A stretch of DNA of 64,000 nt from CALBZG01 sp964486295 (GCA_964486295.1 CAZAMF010000001.1:248001-312000); one strand, 5' to 3'; shown: positions 17,872-27,243, counted from the stretch's first letter. A program made the numbers and translations. The notes: generated by a model from the sequence alone, not told the origin.

Positions 17872-18177
17872 ATAATCAATGCCGAAGAAGAGAAGGCTAG
17901 ACGGTACAGGGAAGCGGGGATCATTTTGGTGGATGCCAGAACGCCTGTAGAATAAAGAGAAGACCATATCCATGGCGCCATCCTTCTTCCTGTGGAAGAA
18001 ATCGGGGCGCGAGCCGAAATCGTAATTTCTTATAAACAAGTACCTTGTTATATCTATTGCCGCAGCATGAACAGAAGCGCTACGGTTTCAGCTCAGCTGG
18101 TGAAAATGCTTATCTGAACATTTATGACTTAGGGTGCATCAAAGACTGGCCTTATGAAAAGGTGACCGGTGATGAAC
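17872..18177 (+). pseudogene. Rhodanese lipoprotein pseudogene
   Basis: Diverged copy of the rhodanese gene at 6266. It lacks the signal peptide and start, has an in-frame TAA (in CCTGTAGAATAAAGA near 17945-17960), and has lost one base near 18107 (AAAATGCTTAT against GAGATGGGTTAT), shifting the frame. The catalytic Cys codon survives but its loop has changed (CRSMNRS). The last bases overlap the start of the intact MFS gene. Confidence 0.82.
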
Positions 18178-18277
18178 AAAATCAGCAAATTAAAAATATA
18201 TCGATGGGTGATCTGGGCCGTGTTGGTTGGGATATATCTGATCGTTTTCTTCCAGAGACTTTCCATCGGAGCCATCA
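17872..18277 (+). repeat. Right copy of the ~407-bp diverged direct repeat
   Basis: Reciprocal to 6374-6780: here the rhodanese part is degenerate and the MFS part continues into an intact gene. The 150 bases before it, after the urease-like alpha gene, hold no feature I can support. Confidence 0.8.
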
Positions 18278-19461
18278 AAGGCGACCTCGAGGGTACTTTC
18301 GGAATGAACGCAGCGCAGATCGCGAACCTCAGCTCCATGTATTTCTATGCTTATGCCATTATGCAGATACCTACCGGCATGCTGGTGGATAAGTTTGGAC
18401 CGAGATATACGGTGGTGGGCGGCGCCAGTCTTGCAGGCGTGGCTTCCATCATTTTTTCGTGTTCCGTCAATCTGCCCATGGCATACGCCAGCCGCCTTCT
18501 GATTGGAGTGGGGGTAGCGGTGGTATTTCTGTCCATCCTGAAAATTCTGGACAACTGGTTTCCGGCAAAAGATTTTGCTACCATGAGCGGCCTTACGGTC
18601 TTTATTGGCAGTATTGGAGGGCTTCTGACTCAGGCGCCTCTTATAATTGTGGTGGGCATCATCGGGTGGAGGAGCACATTCCTCTCTATGGGCTTCATAA
18701 CCTTGGCGCTTGCAGTCCTGGCTCTGATTTTTGCGAAAGACTCTCCGGTCCAGATCGGGCTTCCGGAGGTGAATCCGAAGCATGAAAATTTTGAGAAAGA
18801 AACGTTGAGGCACGAGAAGATCCTGACTCAGCTTTTATATATCGTCAGCAACCCGAGGATCTGGGGACCGTCCTTCTGTATCGGCGGGATCTACGGCGGA
18901 ATTATCATCTTCTCGGGGACCTTTGGTATCGCGTATTTGGGATATACATATGGATTGGATAAGATCGCGGCATCAAACATCATATCCATTTATTTGTTAT
19001 CCACCGCATTCTTCAATGTAGGTCTCGGATTTGTGTCCGATCAGCTCAAGATCAGGAAACCTCCTATGGTGATATTGGCCCTCATCAATCTGGCCATATG
19101 GATTTTGCTGTTGCTGTTTGAGCCGCCCGTCTGGTATCTTTATATATTCTCAGTTGTGGAAGGGGCTTGCGGAGCAGTAGGCGTGATTTCCTTTGCCAAT
19201 GCTAAGGAAGTCAGCAATCCGAGATATTCCGGAATGGCAACCTCTATCGTCAATTTTACGACCTTCGCTTCCGCAGGGATCCTGCCGGTGATATGCGGCG
19301 TGATCATCGACGCGGAAATGACTGCCGGGGCGACGCCGGCGGACGCTTATCAGAAGGGCTTCATGGTGTGCATCGCATCTGGAGTTCTTGCATTGATTTT
19401 TTCCTTTGTCATGAAAGAAACCCGGTGCGAAAACATTTATGTCAAGTCAAAGAACGAATGA
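18172..19461 (+). CDS. MFS transporter
   Basis: A 429-residue major facilitator protein with 12 predicted helices. The family loop motif between helices 2 and 3 is seen in GMLVDKFGPRYTVV, and an N-terminal FFQRLSIGAI resembles GlpT/hexuronate-type organic anion transporters. Substrate unknown. It is the intact version of the fragment at 6675 and was probably co-transcribed with the now dead rhodanese upstream. Its stop codon overlaps the convergent shikimate kinase gene by 20 bases. Confidence 0.85.
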   Translation: MNKISKLKIYRWVIWAVLVGIYLIVFFQRLSIGAIKGDLEGTFGMNAAQIANLSSMYFYAYAIMQIPTGMLVDKFGPRYTVVGGASLAGVASIIFSCSVNLPMAYASRLLIGVGVAVVFLSILKILDNWFPAKDFATMSGLTVFIGSIGGLLTQAPLIIVVGIIGWRSTFLSMGFITLALAVLALIFAKDSPVQIGLPEVNPKHENFEKETLRHEKILTQLLYIVSNPRIWGPSFCIGGIYGGIIIFSGTFGIAYLGYTYGLDKIAASNIISIYLLSTAFFNVGLGFVSDQLKIRKPPMVILALINLAIWILLLLFEPPVWYLYIFSVVEGACGAVGVISFANAKEVSNPRYSGMATSIVNFTTFASAGILPVICGVIIDAEMTAGATPADAYQKGFMVCIASGVLALIFSFVMKETRCENIYVKSKNE

Positions 19462-19933
19462 TTTCTTCCACGCAGGCTTCGATATCCATATTGGCGCAGT
19501 CAATGATCTGATCGCTATGCTGTATGTACAGCGGCACTCGCTCCTCATAAACGTCCTTAAGGGTTTTTCCTTTTTTAATGACGATGCCCCTTGTGGTGAT
19601 GTTTGTCAATCTCCGTTCGATTTCCTCGTAGGGAACGTGCAGATAAACGATCCGACCCATCTGTTTCAGGGCGTACATGGCTTTTTCGGAATAGATCACG
19701 CTGCCTCCTGTGGCGATCACGCAATCCTTTAGATCCAAATTCGAAACGATCTGTTCCTCGATTTCCAGAAATTTTTCGATTCCCTCATCATCGATGATTT
19801 CCTGCAGCAATTTATTTTCGTGCTGCTGTATAAGAATATCCGTATCCACATATCCCAGGCCCAATGCTTTGGCCAGCAAAACCCCCAAGGTGCTTTTACC
19901 TGCTCCGGACATCCCGGTCAGTATGATATTCAT
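19442..19933 (-). CDS. aroK: Shikimate kinase
   Basis: A 163-residue NMP-kinase-fold protein. Walker A is GMSGAGKST at the N-terminus, DTD and the shikimate-binding ATGGS segment follow, with a TRGI/RVPLY lid and an adenine loop. It converts shikimate to shikimate 3-phosphate. The other aromatic genes of the window are 40 kb away in the 59-62 kb operon. It is transcribed alone and convergent to the MFS gene. Confidence 0.92.
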   Translation of the reverse strand: MNIILTGMSGAGKSTLGVLLAKALGLGYVDTDILIQQHENKLLQEIIDDEGIEKFLEIEEQIVSNLDLKDCVIATGGSVIYSEKAMYALKQMGRIVYLHVPYEEIERRLTNITTRGIVIKKGKTLKDVYEERVPLYIQHSDQIIDCANMDIEACVEEIIRSLT

Positions 19934-20100
19934 AGGTTTTCTCCTTTAATTTTTTAAGCTCATTTCTGCTGAATACAGCTTATTATATCAGAGGTTTGTA
20001 TTCGATAAAATAAAATGTATAATGGCAGTGTAAGAATCGGATCGGATCCCGCCGCTAAGGTATGCGGCGGGAGGCTACAGGAAGTGGCAGGAGGCGGCAG

Positions 20101-21003
20101 ATGATTGATAAGACGTCGGCAGTTCAAATCGCTTATTATACCGGGACCGGCGGCACTGCCCTGGTCTCCCGGCATTTGGACGAAAGCTTCAGGAAAAATG
20201 GATCCACCCCGTGGCTGACAGATATCAGCAGAGACAATGGCGGAGATCACAGCGATCCTGATTTTCTTGTTCTGGCTTTTCCCGTGCATGCATTTAACGC
20301 GCCGGATAAGGTTGCCAAATGGATCGATAGCCGAAAGCCGTCAGAAGGGAAAGAAGCGGCCGTCATCTCGGTATCCGGGGGCGGCGAAGTATTCCCCAAC
20401 AAAGCGTGCAGAGCGGACAGCATCCGGAGATTGGAGAAAAAAGGATACCGGGTGGTATACGAAAGCATGATCGTCATGCCGGCCAATTGTTTTACACCCA
20501 CCAAGGACACCTTGTGCCGAATGCTGCTCAACAGGCTCCCTCACATCTCGGATGAGATCGTGAAGGATCTGTTGGAAGGTAAGATCGTGAGAAGCAAACC
20601 TCCTTTGCCCGACAGGATCGCCTCTTCTCTGGGCGAACTGGAGAAATCTTCGGCAAAGCGATGGGGTGCGCGTATTCGGGCATCGGAAGACTGCACATCC
20701 TGCGGGTGGTGTGAAAGCAGCTGCCCGGAGAATAATATAAAGATGATAGACGGAAAACCTCACTTCGGGAAAGCGTGCAATATGTGCCTTCGCTGTATTT
20801 ATGGCTGTCCGGTCAAGGCGCTTTATCCCGGAGTTGCAAAATACATGATCCTCAAAGAGGGGTATGATTTGCAGAAAATGATGGATGACAGCCGGGATTA
20901 TTATTCGCCCGGGCGCCATCGGAGCGATGAGATCGATATCGGACGGGAAGCGAAAGGGCCGATATGGGCCGGAGTCAGAAAATATTTGGGTGACGGAAAA
21001 TGA
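20101..21003 (+). CDS. EFR1-family flavodoxin-ferredoxin protein
   Basis: A 300-residue electron-transfer protein with an N-terminal flavodoxin-like part (IAYYTGTGGTALVSRHL) and a C-terminal double [4Fe-4S] ferredoxin domain, CTSCGWCESSCP and CNMCLRCIYGCP. EFR1 proteins are widespread in Clostridia; the partner is unknown. AGGAGG fixes the ATG at 20101. A G+C-rich hairpin, CCCGCCGC/GCGGCGGG (20048-20071), lies in its leader without a T run. The stop overlaps the next start (ATGA). Confidence 0.85.
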   Translation: MIDKTSAVQIAYYTGTGGTALVSRHLDESFRKNGSTPWLTDISRDNGGDHSDPDFLVLAFPVHAFNAPDKVAKWIDSRKPSEGKEAAVISVSGGGEVFPNKACRADSIRRLEKKGYRVVYESMIVMPANCFTPTKDTLCRMLLNRLPHISDEIVKDLLEGKIVRSKPPLPDRIASSLGELEKSSAKRWGARIRASEDCTSCGWCESSCPENNIKMIDGKPHFGKACNMCLRCIYGCPVKALYPGVAKYMILKEGYDLQKMMDDSRDYYSPGRHRSDEIDIGREAKGPIWAGVRKYLGDGK

Positions 21004-21269
21004 ATTACGTTTATATAGTGATTTGCGCAGACGGCACGCTTTATACCGGCTGGACCACGGATCTGGAGAAGAGGGTCGCCACGCATAACTCTGAGAAGGG
21101 GGCCAAATATACCCGGAGCAAAAGACCGGTCAGGCTTGTCTACAATGAAGTGTTTGAGACAAAAAGCGAAGCATTGAAAAGGGAATGGTCCATCAAAAGG
21201 TTGTCCCATGGCGAAAAAATGAAATTGATTGGAACAGTCGAACATGAAGGTGAAATTTTACAGAAATGA
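21000..21269 (+). CDS. GIY-YIG nuclease-superfamily protein (UPF0213/YhbQ type)
   Basis: An 89-residue single-domain protein with VYIV and LYTGWTTDLEKRVATHNSEKGAKYTRSKRPVRLVY, the GIY-YIG core including the conserved Arg, and the later Glu in ETKSEALKREWSIKRL. This small family has nuclease activity in some members but no settled role. It overlaps the EFR1 stop codon by ATGA, so is translationally coupled. Confidence 0.85.
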   Translation: MNYVYIVICADGTLYTGWTTDLEKRVATHNSEKGAKYTRSKRPVRLVYNEVFETKSEALKREWSIKRLSHGEKMKLIGTVEHEGEILQK

Positions 21270-22020
21270 TGATTGTTTTTCCGTAGGCGTTACCCTGAGG
21301 GACAGAACGGAACCGGAGGAAAATAATATGGCTCTGCATTCCTGTATGGAACCGGAGCTTGTACTTTTGAACAGGGAAAAACTTTCGGGCCTACTGGATT
21401 GTTCTCCCGGGTCTTTCGTTGGTGCGCATCAAATCCACGGATCCAATTTTTACCGGGTGGAAGCGGCAGATAAAGGGAGAGGCGCTTTTGCCGCTGACAA
21501 CTCCATAGCTGACACGGATGCCCTATATACCTATGAGGCCGGACTTGTGCTTTGCTGCTTCACGGCAGATTGCGTCCCGGTGATTTTTTTAAGCGAATCA
21601 AACGGTGTGATCGGGGTGATCCATTCAGGCTGGGCCGGAACCGTACAGGAAATCACACTCAAGGTTTTTAGGCACCTGATCCGCGCCGAAGACTGCGATC
21701 CCGGCTCTTTCAGAGTCTATATCGGACCGGCCATCAGCCAGAAGCGCTTTGAGGTCGATGGGGACGTGGTTGAAAAATATATGGCGCTGGGTTATGCGGA
21801 GGAGTTTATCTCTTACAACAGCGAAACCAACAAGTACCATATCGACAATCAGCTCACTGTAATAAAACAATGCGAATTGGCGGGGATCGACTCGGCCGCA
21901 ATATTTGTTGACCGGACGTGCACGTTCGACAGTCCGGACGGGTTTTCGTACCGGCGGGACAAGGGGACCGGAAGGCACATGAATTTTATACTGAAGAAAA
22001 TCGGGTCAGGTGAGGAGTAG
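21244..22020 (+). CDS. Multicopper-polyphenol-oxidase-fold protein, YfiH/YlmD family
   Basis: About 258 residues. The family's zinc site is visible: HQIHGSN, FTADCVPVIF and IHSGWAGTVQEI, where two His and one Cys bind metal. Characterised members cleave purine nucleosides (adenosine, inosine) phosphorolytically rather than acting as laccases. The ATG at 21244 is preferred; a TTG at 21229 in the same frame overlaps the upstream gene. The MFS gene follows directly and may share the transcript. Confidence 0.83.
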   Translation: MKVKFYRNDDCFSVGVTLRDRTEPEENNMALHSCMEPELVLLNREKLSGLLDCSPGSFVGAHQIHGSNFYRVEAADKGRGAFAADNSIADTDALYTYEAGLVLCCFTADCVPVIFLSESNGVIGVIHSGWAGTVQEITLKVFRHLIRAEDCDPGSFRVYIGPAISQKRFEVDGDVVEKYMALGYAEEFISYNSETNKYHIDNQLTVIKQCELAGIDSAAIFVDRTCTFDSPDGFSYRRDKGTGRHMNFILKKIGSGEE

Positions 22021-22024
22021 ATTT

Positions 22025-23257
22025 ATGACATTGTCTGAAAAGAATTTTTCTGGAGGCAGGGTAGTTGCCGCATGTTTTGTCATCATGTTTGTCATACAGG
22101 GAGGGATGCAGACTTTTGCGGTCTTTATGCCTTCCATTGTTGAAGACACCGGCTTTTCTCTTGCTCAGATCTCGCTGATCTCTTCATTTGCGACTCTGTT
22201 TGGATTCCTGGCGAACATGAGCTTCGGGAGGGTTTTAAAAAAATGCGGCCTGAAGGCGACCATCGTAATCGGCATCGTCGCGTACGCTGTTCACTTCTTT
22301 TTGTTTGCGGTTGCTCACAGTCTGCTTGTTTTCTATATCGGCGCCTGCATGGGCGGTTTTGTGATAGGCTATTCAACGGCGGCATCCTGCTCCGTGGCAA
22401 TAACCAACTGGTATGTGAAAAAAAGGGCGACAATGATCAGTGTTGCCTTTTCGGGATCCATGTTTGGAGGCGCTATCATCATGTATCTATTGGGCATCTG
22501 CATTGAGACTTTTGGCTGGCGCACCACCTATATCATACAGGGCGCTTTGCTGGGCGCGGTGGCTCTTTTTATAACATTGTTTGTGCTCATCGATTCTCCC
22601 GCAAGGAAAGGGCAGAAACCATATGGCGCTGATGAAACTGTATCCGTGAAGCCGGTTGCAGAGGATGGCATTTTATTGGCGGAAGCCAAAAAGACTCCGA
22701 GCTTTATATTGATCCTTATTGGACTGCTGCTGGTGGGAGTGGCAACAAATATTGAGAATTATCTTCCTGCGTTTTGGAGAAGTCTGGGATTCAGCGTATC
22801 GGAGGCATCCACGATGATGGCGATCTATGCGGGCGTTGCCGGTCTCGCATCTCTGGTTCTTGGAAGGATATCGGATAGAATGGGGGCCAAGGCATATGTC
22901 CTGGCCAATATCATATTTTTCATGGTGGGCTCGATCTTCGTTTTACAGATCGGCATTTTAGGAACTGCACCGATGCTTGGCGCACTGATAGTTTTCGCGT
23001 TGGGCGGCAAGAAGAATTCCAATTTGATGCCGCCGATGGTCACCGTTGAGTGCTTCGGCCGTCGGGATTACAAACAGATCATCGGGTATTTTCAATCAAT
23101 GCTGCAGCTGGGCATCGCCATTTCAAATCCCATCATCAGCAAATTGCAGGCAGTCAACGACGATTACAAACTGCCTTTCTATTGTATGGCCGCCCTGGGC
23201 CTCGCTGCCCTGCTGCTGATCCGTACTGGCCTCCGCCTAGCCCCGTATAAGCGATAA
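22025..23257 (+). CDS. MFS transporter, oxalate/formate-antiporter-like
   Basis: A 410-residue, 12-helix MFS protein. The N-terminal GGMQTFAVFMPSIVEDTGFSLAQISLISS and the cytoplasmic loop FGRVLKKCGLK fit the OFA-like monocarboxylate subgroup, but the substrate is not determined. The ATG at 22025 has GAGGAG seven bases upstream, within the end of the previous gene. The final helices GKKNSNLMPPMVTVECFGRRDYKQIIGYFQSM contain the usual inverted MFS motif. Confidence 0.82.
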   Translation: MTLSEKNFSGGRVVAACFVIMFVIQGGMQTFAVFMPSIVEDTGFSLAQISLISSFATLFGFLANMSFGRVLKKCGLKATIVIGIVAYAVHFFLFAVAHSLLVFYIGACMGGFVIGYSTAASCSVAITNWYVKKRATMISVAFSGSMFGGAIIMYLLGICIETFGWRTTYIIQGALLGAVALFITLFVLIDSPARKGQKPYGADETVSVKPVAEDGILLAEAKKTPSFILILIGLLLVGVATNIENYLPAFWRSLGFSVSEASTMMAIYAGVAGLASLVLGRISDRMGAKAYVLANIIFFMVGSIFVLQIGILGTAPMLGALIVFALGGKKNSNLMPPMVTVECFGRRDYKQIIGYFQSMLQLGIAISNPIISKLQAVNDDYKLPFYCMAALGLAALLLIRTGLRLAPYKR

Positions 23258-23327
23258 GGCGGCCGCCATATCAGCCGATCCAATTTACGATATTTCATAA
23301 TCATATTGGATATGTTACAATGAAAAA

Positions 23328-25442
23328 ATGAACGGCATAAACAGAAAAATTGAATTAAATAAAGACAAATGCAGCCGTGCGGCGGCTGATATTTTTCTCG
23401 AAATCGCCAAGCTGAACGAAGGCGGTCCGAGGAACGAAGCCATCAGAAAACGCGCTGCCGAAATAAGGGAAATTCTTGAAGACAGAATCAGCTTGAAAGC
23501 GGTTCTGTCCTATTTTGATGCTGTCATTCTGGAAGGCAGAAATCTTAAAATCAGGGACGTCCTATTCAATTGTAACGGGTTTGAGCAAATTGACCCCGCA
23601 ACGGTGAAAGGGGCCTATGTTTACATGCTGACTGCCGGAGATTTTACTCTGGGAGGCTTTTCGGCAATGGATCAGCTTCTGGCGGATCTGTGGGGGACGG
23701 CTTTCACAGACGCCGGTCGACTTGCATTAAAGGAGGCTATTGAAGCGGATGCGGCGAATTGGGGATTGAAGATCAGCGACGGCTTCGGCCCCGGTTTCTA
23801 TGGAATGAAGCTTGAGCAAATGCAGTCTATTGCAGAATTGGCTTCCAATGAAGCGGTGGATATCGAAGTGAGCGGCGATGGAACACTGAAACCGGAAAAA
23901 TCTTGCGGGGGCGTGGTTCTTGCGGTGGAGGATGATTATTGTCTGCTTCAGGGAGAGTGCCTATACTGCAGCGGTAATGAAGCAGGATGCCAATACTGCC
24001 TCAATGGCTCAACACGAAGCAGTACCGAAGCGCCTTTGCAGTGTACGGGAATTTGCGAAAGCTGCCGACGATGCTTTGTGGGTGAAGATGGGGGAACTAC
24101 TAACGCGAGGAAATCCGGAATGCTGGAATTCCCGGAGGATTTCGCGCCCGATAAAGACGGAGACGGCCTGGGCATCGCTTTTGATATTGGGACAACTACT
24201 ATTGCCGGTATGCTTTGGGATCTCAAAAAGGGCAGTATGCTGGCGGCACAAGCCGTAACCAATCCTCAACGCATCTTCGGAGCGGATGTGATCACCAGGA
24301 TCGCATATTGCGGCGGCGACCCGGAACGACTGACGGAGATCCGGGAGAGAACCATTGACGGCTTGAATGAATTGACAGAGAAGCTTTGTAAATCAACCGG
24401 CAGGAACAGCCGGGATATTTCCGCGGTCACAATCGCAGGGAATACAACGATGTCACATATATTTGCCGGTAAGGATCCGGCAGGCCTGGCATTTTCGCCT
24501 TTCAAGCCGGCGTTCGAGGGAGCGTTGGAGTTGAAGGCATCTGAATGCGGCCTTGCTGTTGGCCCGGCTGCAGGAGTCTTCGTGATGCCCGGTATTGCTG
24601 GTCATGTGGGCGGGGACATCACCGCGGGGGTTTTAGCAACACGCATGCTTAATAAACCGGCAGGAACACTTTTGTTTTTAGATATTGGCACCAACGGGGA
24701 AATCGTTCTGACCGATCGAGTAAAGACGTTGGCTTGTTCAACAGCTGCCGGCCCTGCGTTTGAAGGAGCAAGTATCAGTTGCGGTACCCGTGCAATCCCA
24801 GGCGCAATCGAAAAGGTTAAAATAACAGGAGATATTATAAAAGTCGAGACTATTGAAAGCCTGCCTGCCATCGGGATCTGTGGGTCCGGATTGATCGATG
24901 CCATTGCTGAAATGCTGAAGGCGGGGCTGATATCAAACACCGGAAGGCTTTTATCGTCAGAAGAATGGTCAGAAATCCACCCGGACAGCCAACTTGGTCC
25001 ACGACTACGCAACGGCACAAACGGCAGAGAATTTTTGCTCGCCGGAGGAGGAGATCCCAAAGAGGTCGTGATCACACAGAAAGATATCCGGGAAGTCCAA
25101 CTGGCAAAGGGGGCCGTCTCTGCGGGTATATCCATACTTCTTGGCAAATTGAACATCCTTCCGTGTGAAATAAATAAATTTGTGATAGCCGGAGCCTTCG
25201 GCAATTTTATCGATATACAGAATGCAATGACCATCGGGCTCCTGCCGGCAGTGGAATTAAACCAGGTCAGCTTCTGCGGCAACGCTGCGGGTGCAGGAGT
25301 TTCCATGGTCCTGGTAAGCCGAAAAGAAAAGCAACTGGTCAAAGAGATTCCCGGACAGATCGAACATGTGGAACTGGCCGATGAACCCGGCTTCCAGGAT
25401 GTGTACCTGAAGGCTATGGAACTGGTGGGGGGCTCCTGTTAA
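23328..25442 (+). CDS. ASKHA ATPase, corrinoid-protein activator-like, with internal Cys-rich segment
   Basis: A 704-residue fusion. Residues 1-200 resemble the vitamin-B12-dependent methionine synthase activation domain fold (AYVYMLTAGDF..). Residues 211-249 hold eight cysteines in CxxC-x6-CxxC and CxxxCxxCxxC order, suited to one or two Fe-S clusters. The rest is the DUF4445/RamA-type ASKHA domain with phosphate loop AFDIGTTTIAG (from residue 284), FLDIGTNGEI and GICGSGLID. Related proteins use ATP to reduce inactive Co(II) corrinoid to Co(I), normally with an N-terminal [2Fe-2S] ferredoxin. Here the ferredoxin is missing and the Cys-rich insert takes its place. No corrinoid protein or methyltransferase gene is adjacent. 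The start has only a weak ribosome site. Confidence 0.75.
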   Translation: MNGINRKIELNKDKCSRAAADIFLEIAKLNEGGPRNEAIRKRAAEIREILEDRISLKAVLSYFDAVILEGRNLKIRDVLFNCNGFEQIDPATVKGAYVYMLTAGDFTLGGFSAMDQLLADLWGTAFTDAGRLALKEAIEADAANWGLKISDGFGPGFYGMKLEQMQSIAELASNEAVDIEVSGDGTLKPEKSCGGVVLAVEDDYCLLQGECLYCSGNEAGCQYCLNGSTRSSTEAPLQCTGICESCRRCFVGEDGGTTNARKSGMLEFPEDFAPDKDGDGLGIAFDIGTTTIAGMLWDLKKGSMLAAQAVTNPQRIFGADVITRIAYCGGDPERLTEIRERTIDGLNELTEKLCKSTGRNSRDISAVTIAGNTTMSHIFAGKDPAGLAFSPFKPAFEGALELKASECGLAVGPAAGVFVMPGIAGHVGGDITAGVLATRMLNKPAGTLLFLDIGTNGEIVLTDRVKTLACSTAAGPAFEGASISCGTRAIPGAIEKVKITGDIIKVETIESLPAIGICGSGLIDAIAEMLKAGLISNTGRLLSSEEWSEIHPDSQLGPRLRNGTNGREFLLAGGGDPKEVVITQKDIREVQLAKGAVSAGISILLGKLNILPCEINKFVIAGAFGNFIDIQNAMTIGLLPAVELNQVSFCGNAAGAGVSMVLVSRKEKQLVKEIPGQIEHVELADEPGFQDVYLKAMELVGGSC

Positions 25443-25447
25443 ACATA

Positions 25448-26128
25448 ATGAAATACGGACAAATTATTCAAGGCGAGTTCATATTCAGGCATAACAGATT
25501 CTCAGCTGAAGTGCTGATTGACGGGAACAGGGAATTCGTTCACGTGAAGAATACAGGAAGGTGCCGCGAACTGCTTTTGCCGGGCACTCCGGTATTGCTG
25601 GACAAATCGCCAAATCCAAATCGAAAAACGGCGTATGACCTGGTAGCTGTATATAAAGGGGACACGCTGATCAACATAGACAGCCAGGCTCCCAATAAAG
25701 CTTTTGGGGAATTTCTGAAATCCGGGAGATTCCTGCCCGCGCTGAAAATGATCAAAGCAGAGGCATCCTACGGGAACTCTAGGCTGGACTTTTATTTTGA
25801 AAACGCAAGAGACAGGATCTTTGCAGAAGTCAAAGGAGTTACTCTGGAGAATAACAGAGTGGCCATGTTTCCGGATGCACCCACAGAGCGGGGCGTCAGA
25901 CATGTGGAAGAACTTATTAAAGCCAAAGAAGAAGGCTATGAGGCGTATATCGTTTTTATTATCCAAATGAGCGGGATCAGATATTTTACGCCAAATGATG
26001 AGACTCACCCGGCGTTCGGGAACGCACTCAGGATGGCAGAAAGCAAAGGCGTCCATGTGATCGCACTGGATTGCTCTGTTGCCGAAAGCAGCATGGAAAT
26101 CAGAGAGCGTGTTGAAGTGGTTTTGTAA
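25448..26128 (+). CDS. sfsA: SfsA family nuclease/regulator
   Basis: A 226-residue protein with the SfsA pattern: N-terminal GEFIFRHNRFSAEVLIDG, HVKNTGRCRELLLPG, SRLDFYFE, and FAEVKGVTLENNRVAMFPDAPTERGVRHVEEL, which contains the PD-(D/E)xK-like nuclease core (D and ExK). The name derives from sugar-fermentation stimulation in E. coli; nucleic-acid binding and nuclease activity have been proposed. It starts five bases after the ASKHA gene. Confidence 0.9.
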   Translation: MKYGQIIQGEFIFRHNRFSAEVLIDGNREFVHVKNTGRCRELLLPGTPVLLDKSPNPNRKTAYDLVAVYKGDTLINIDSQAPNKAFGEFLKSGRFLPALKMIKAEASYGNSRLDFYFENARDRIFAEVKGVTLENNRVAMFPDAPTERGVRHVEELIKAKEEGYEAYIVFIIQMSGIRYFTPNDETHPAFGNALRMAESKGVHVIALDCSVAESSMEIRERVEVVL

Positions 26129-26155
26129 TTTGGATACATCAGGGAGGAAGTTCGA

Positions 26156-27181
26156 TTGATCAGTACTATGAATATTAAAAGTTTTACTAAAAGAATCATT
26201 GCGGGGATCATCACGGCTCTCCTAGTTATAAGCTTTACGGCGATGCCTGCATTCGGTCAGGAAACCATCGGGATTTCGGTTGATGGGAAAGCACTGGCAT
26301 TTGGAGATACGCTTCCGTTCATTGATGCGAATTCGCGGACGATGGTTCCTTTATATATGCTGGCCGGACCTTTGGGGTTAAGTGTTCAATGGGACGGGGA
26401 AACCAGGACAGCCATTTTTTCTAAAAAATATCCCAATGAGAGGTTTTTTTTCTATTTGAATGACGGCGACACGGAGCCCGATTATTTCGTCAGCGGGCAG
26501 TCGGCGTTATTTGCCATCGGTTCGAAGAACACGGTGATCAATTATGAATTATGCCGATTCGGTGCAGCGGAACCGGAATATGTATATACAAAAACAGTAA
26601 ATATGGACACCACCGCAATCATCAAAAATAGCAGGACCTACGCACCGGTCAGATATCTGGCAGAATCGTTCCAGTGCAGCGTCAAATGGGACAGCGAGTT
26701 GAAATCGGCAGACATCGAAACGGTGGTCCCGGTCATGCTGAAGCAGGAAAAGGGTTTAGCAGTTCAGGAGATCCGGGATCCTTCAAAGATACCTGAGGAA
26801 CAGGCGGTTTATGCCCGGGAGGTCATCGATCTGGTGAATGCGGAAAGGATCCTTCGAGGCATACCGATGCTCCGCATGGATATTACCGTGATGAAAGCAG
26901 CCCAGGCCAGAGCAGTGGAAACAACCACGTTATTCTCTCATACAAGGCCGGGCGGACTCTCTTGCTTCACTATATTTGATGAATATGGGATCGCTTTTCA
27001 CGAAGGCGGAGAAAATCTGGCATACGGTTACCCGACTCCTGCAGAGCTGGTGTCAGCTTGGATGAATTCTGCAGGGCACCGGGCAAATTTGCTGAATCCG
27101 GATTTTACGGTGACCGGTGTCGGCTGTGCAACGAATAACGAAGGGCTCTATTACTGCGCGGAGCTTTTTATCAGCGAATAA
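26156..27181 (+). CDS. Secreted CAP/SCP-domain protein with copper-amine-oxidase-type N-terminal domain
   Basis: A 341-residue exported protein. The signal peptide covers about residues 1-34 (ending SFTAMPAFGQ). Two halves of a stalk/copper-amine-oxidase N-like domain follow (SRTMVPLYMLAGPLG and SRTYAPVRYLAESF), then a CAP domain from about residue 220 with FSHTRPGG and GENLAYG motifs and HRANLLNP. CAP proteins are secreted or wall-bound and lack a known catalytic role in Clostridia. GGAGG eight bases upstream supports TTG at 26156; ATG at 26168 is alternative. Confidence 0.82.
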   Translation: MISTMNIKSFTKRIIAGIITALLVISFTAMPAFGQETIGISVDGKALAFGDTLPFIDANSRTMVPLYMLAGPLGLSVQWDGETRTAIFSKKYPNERFFFYLNDGDTEPDYFVSGQSALFAIGSKNTVINYELCRFGAAEPEYVYTKTVNMDTTAIIKNSRTYAPVRYLAESFQCSVKWDSELKSADIETVVPVMLKQEKGLAVQEIRDPSKIPEEQAVYAREVIDLVNAERILRGIPMLRMDITVMKAAQARAVETTTLFSHTRPGGLSCFTIFDEYGIAFHEGGENLAYGYPTPAELVSAWMNSAGHRANLLNPDFTVTGVGCATNNEGLYYCAELFISE

Positions 27182-27206
27182 TGCGGCGTTTATGCCTATG
27201 CGGATC

Positions 27207-27243
27207 AAAGACACATGGAACCCAGCTATGTGTCTTTCCTTTC
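27207..27243 (+). terminator. Intrinsic terminator after the CAP-domain gene
   Basis: AAAGACACAT (27207-27216) pairs with ATGTGTCTTT (27228-27237), followed by a T-rich run. It separates the CAP gene from the two-component system. Confidence 0.75.

Noticed and set aside
6374..18277. Composite transposon
   Set aside because: The flanking repeats are gene fragments, not insertion sequences, and no transposase or integrase gene is present.
24602..25342. Antisense open frame (246 codons) opposite the ASKHA ATPase gene
   Set aside because: Same reason: shadow of a well-supported gene on the other strand.
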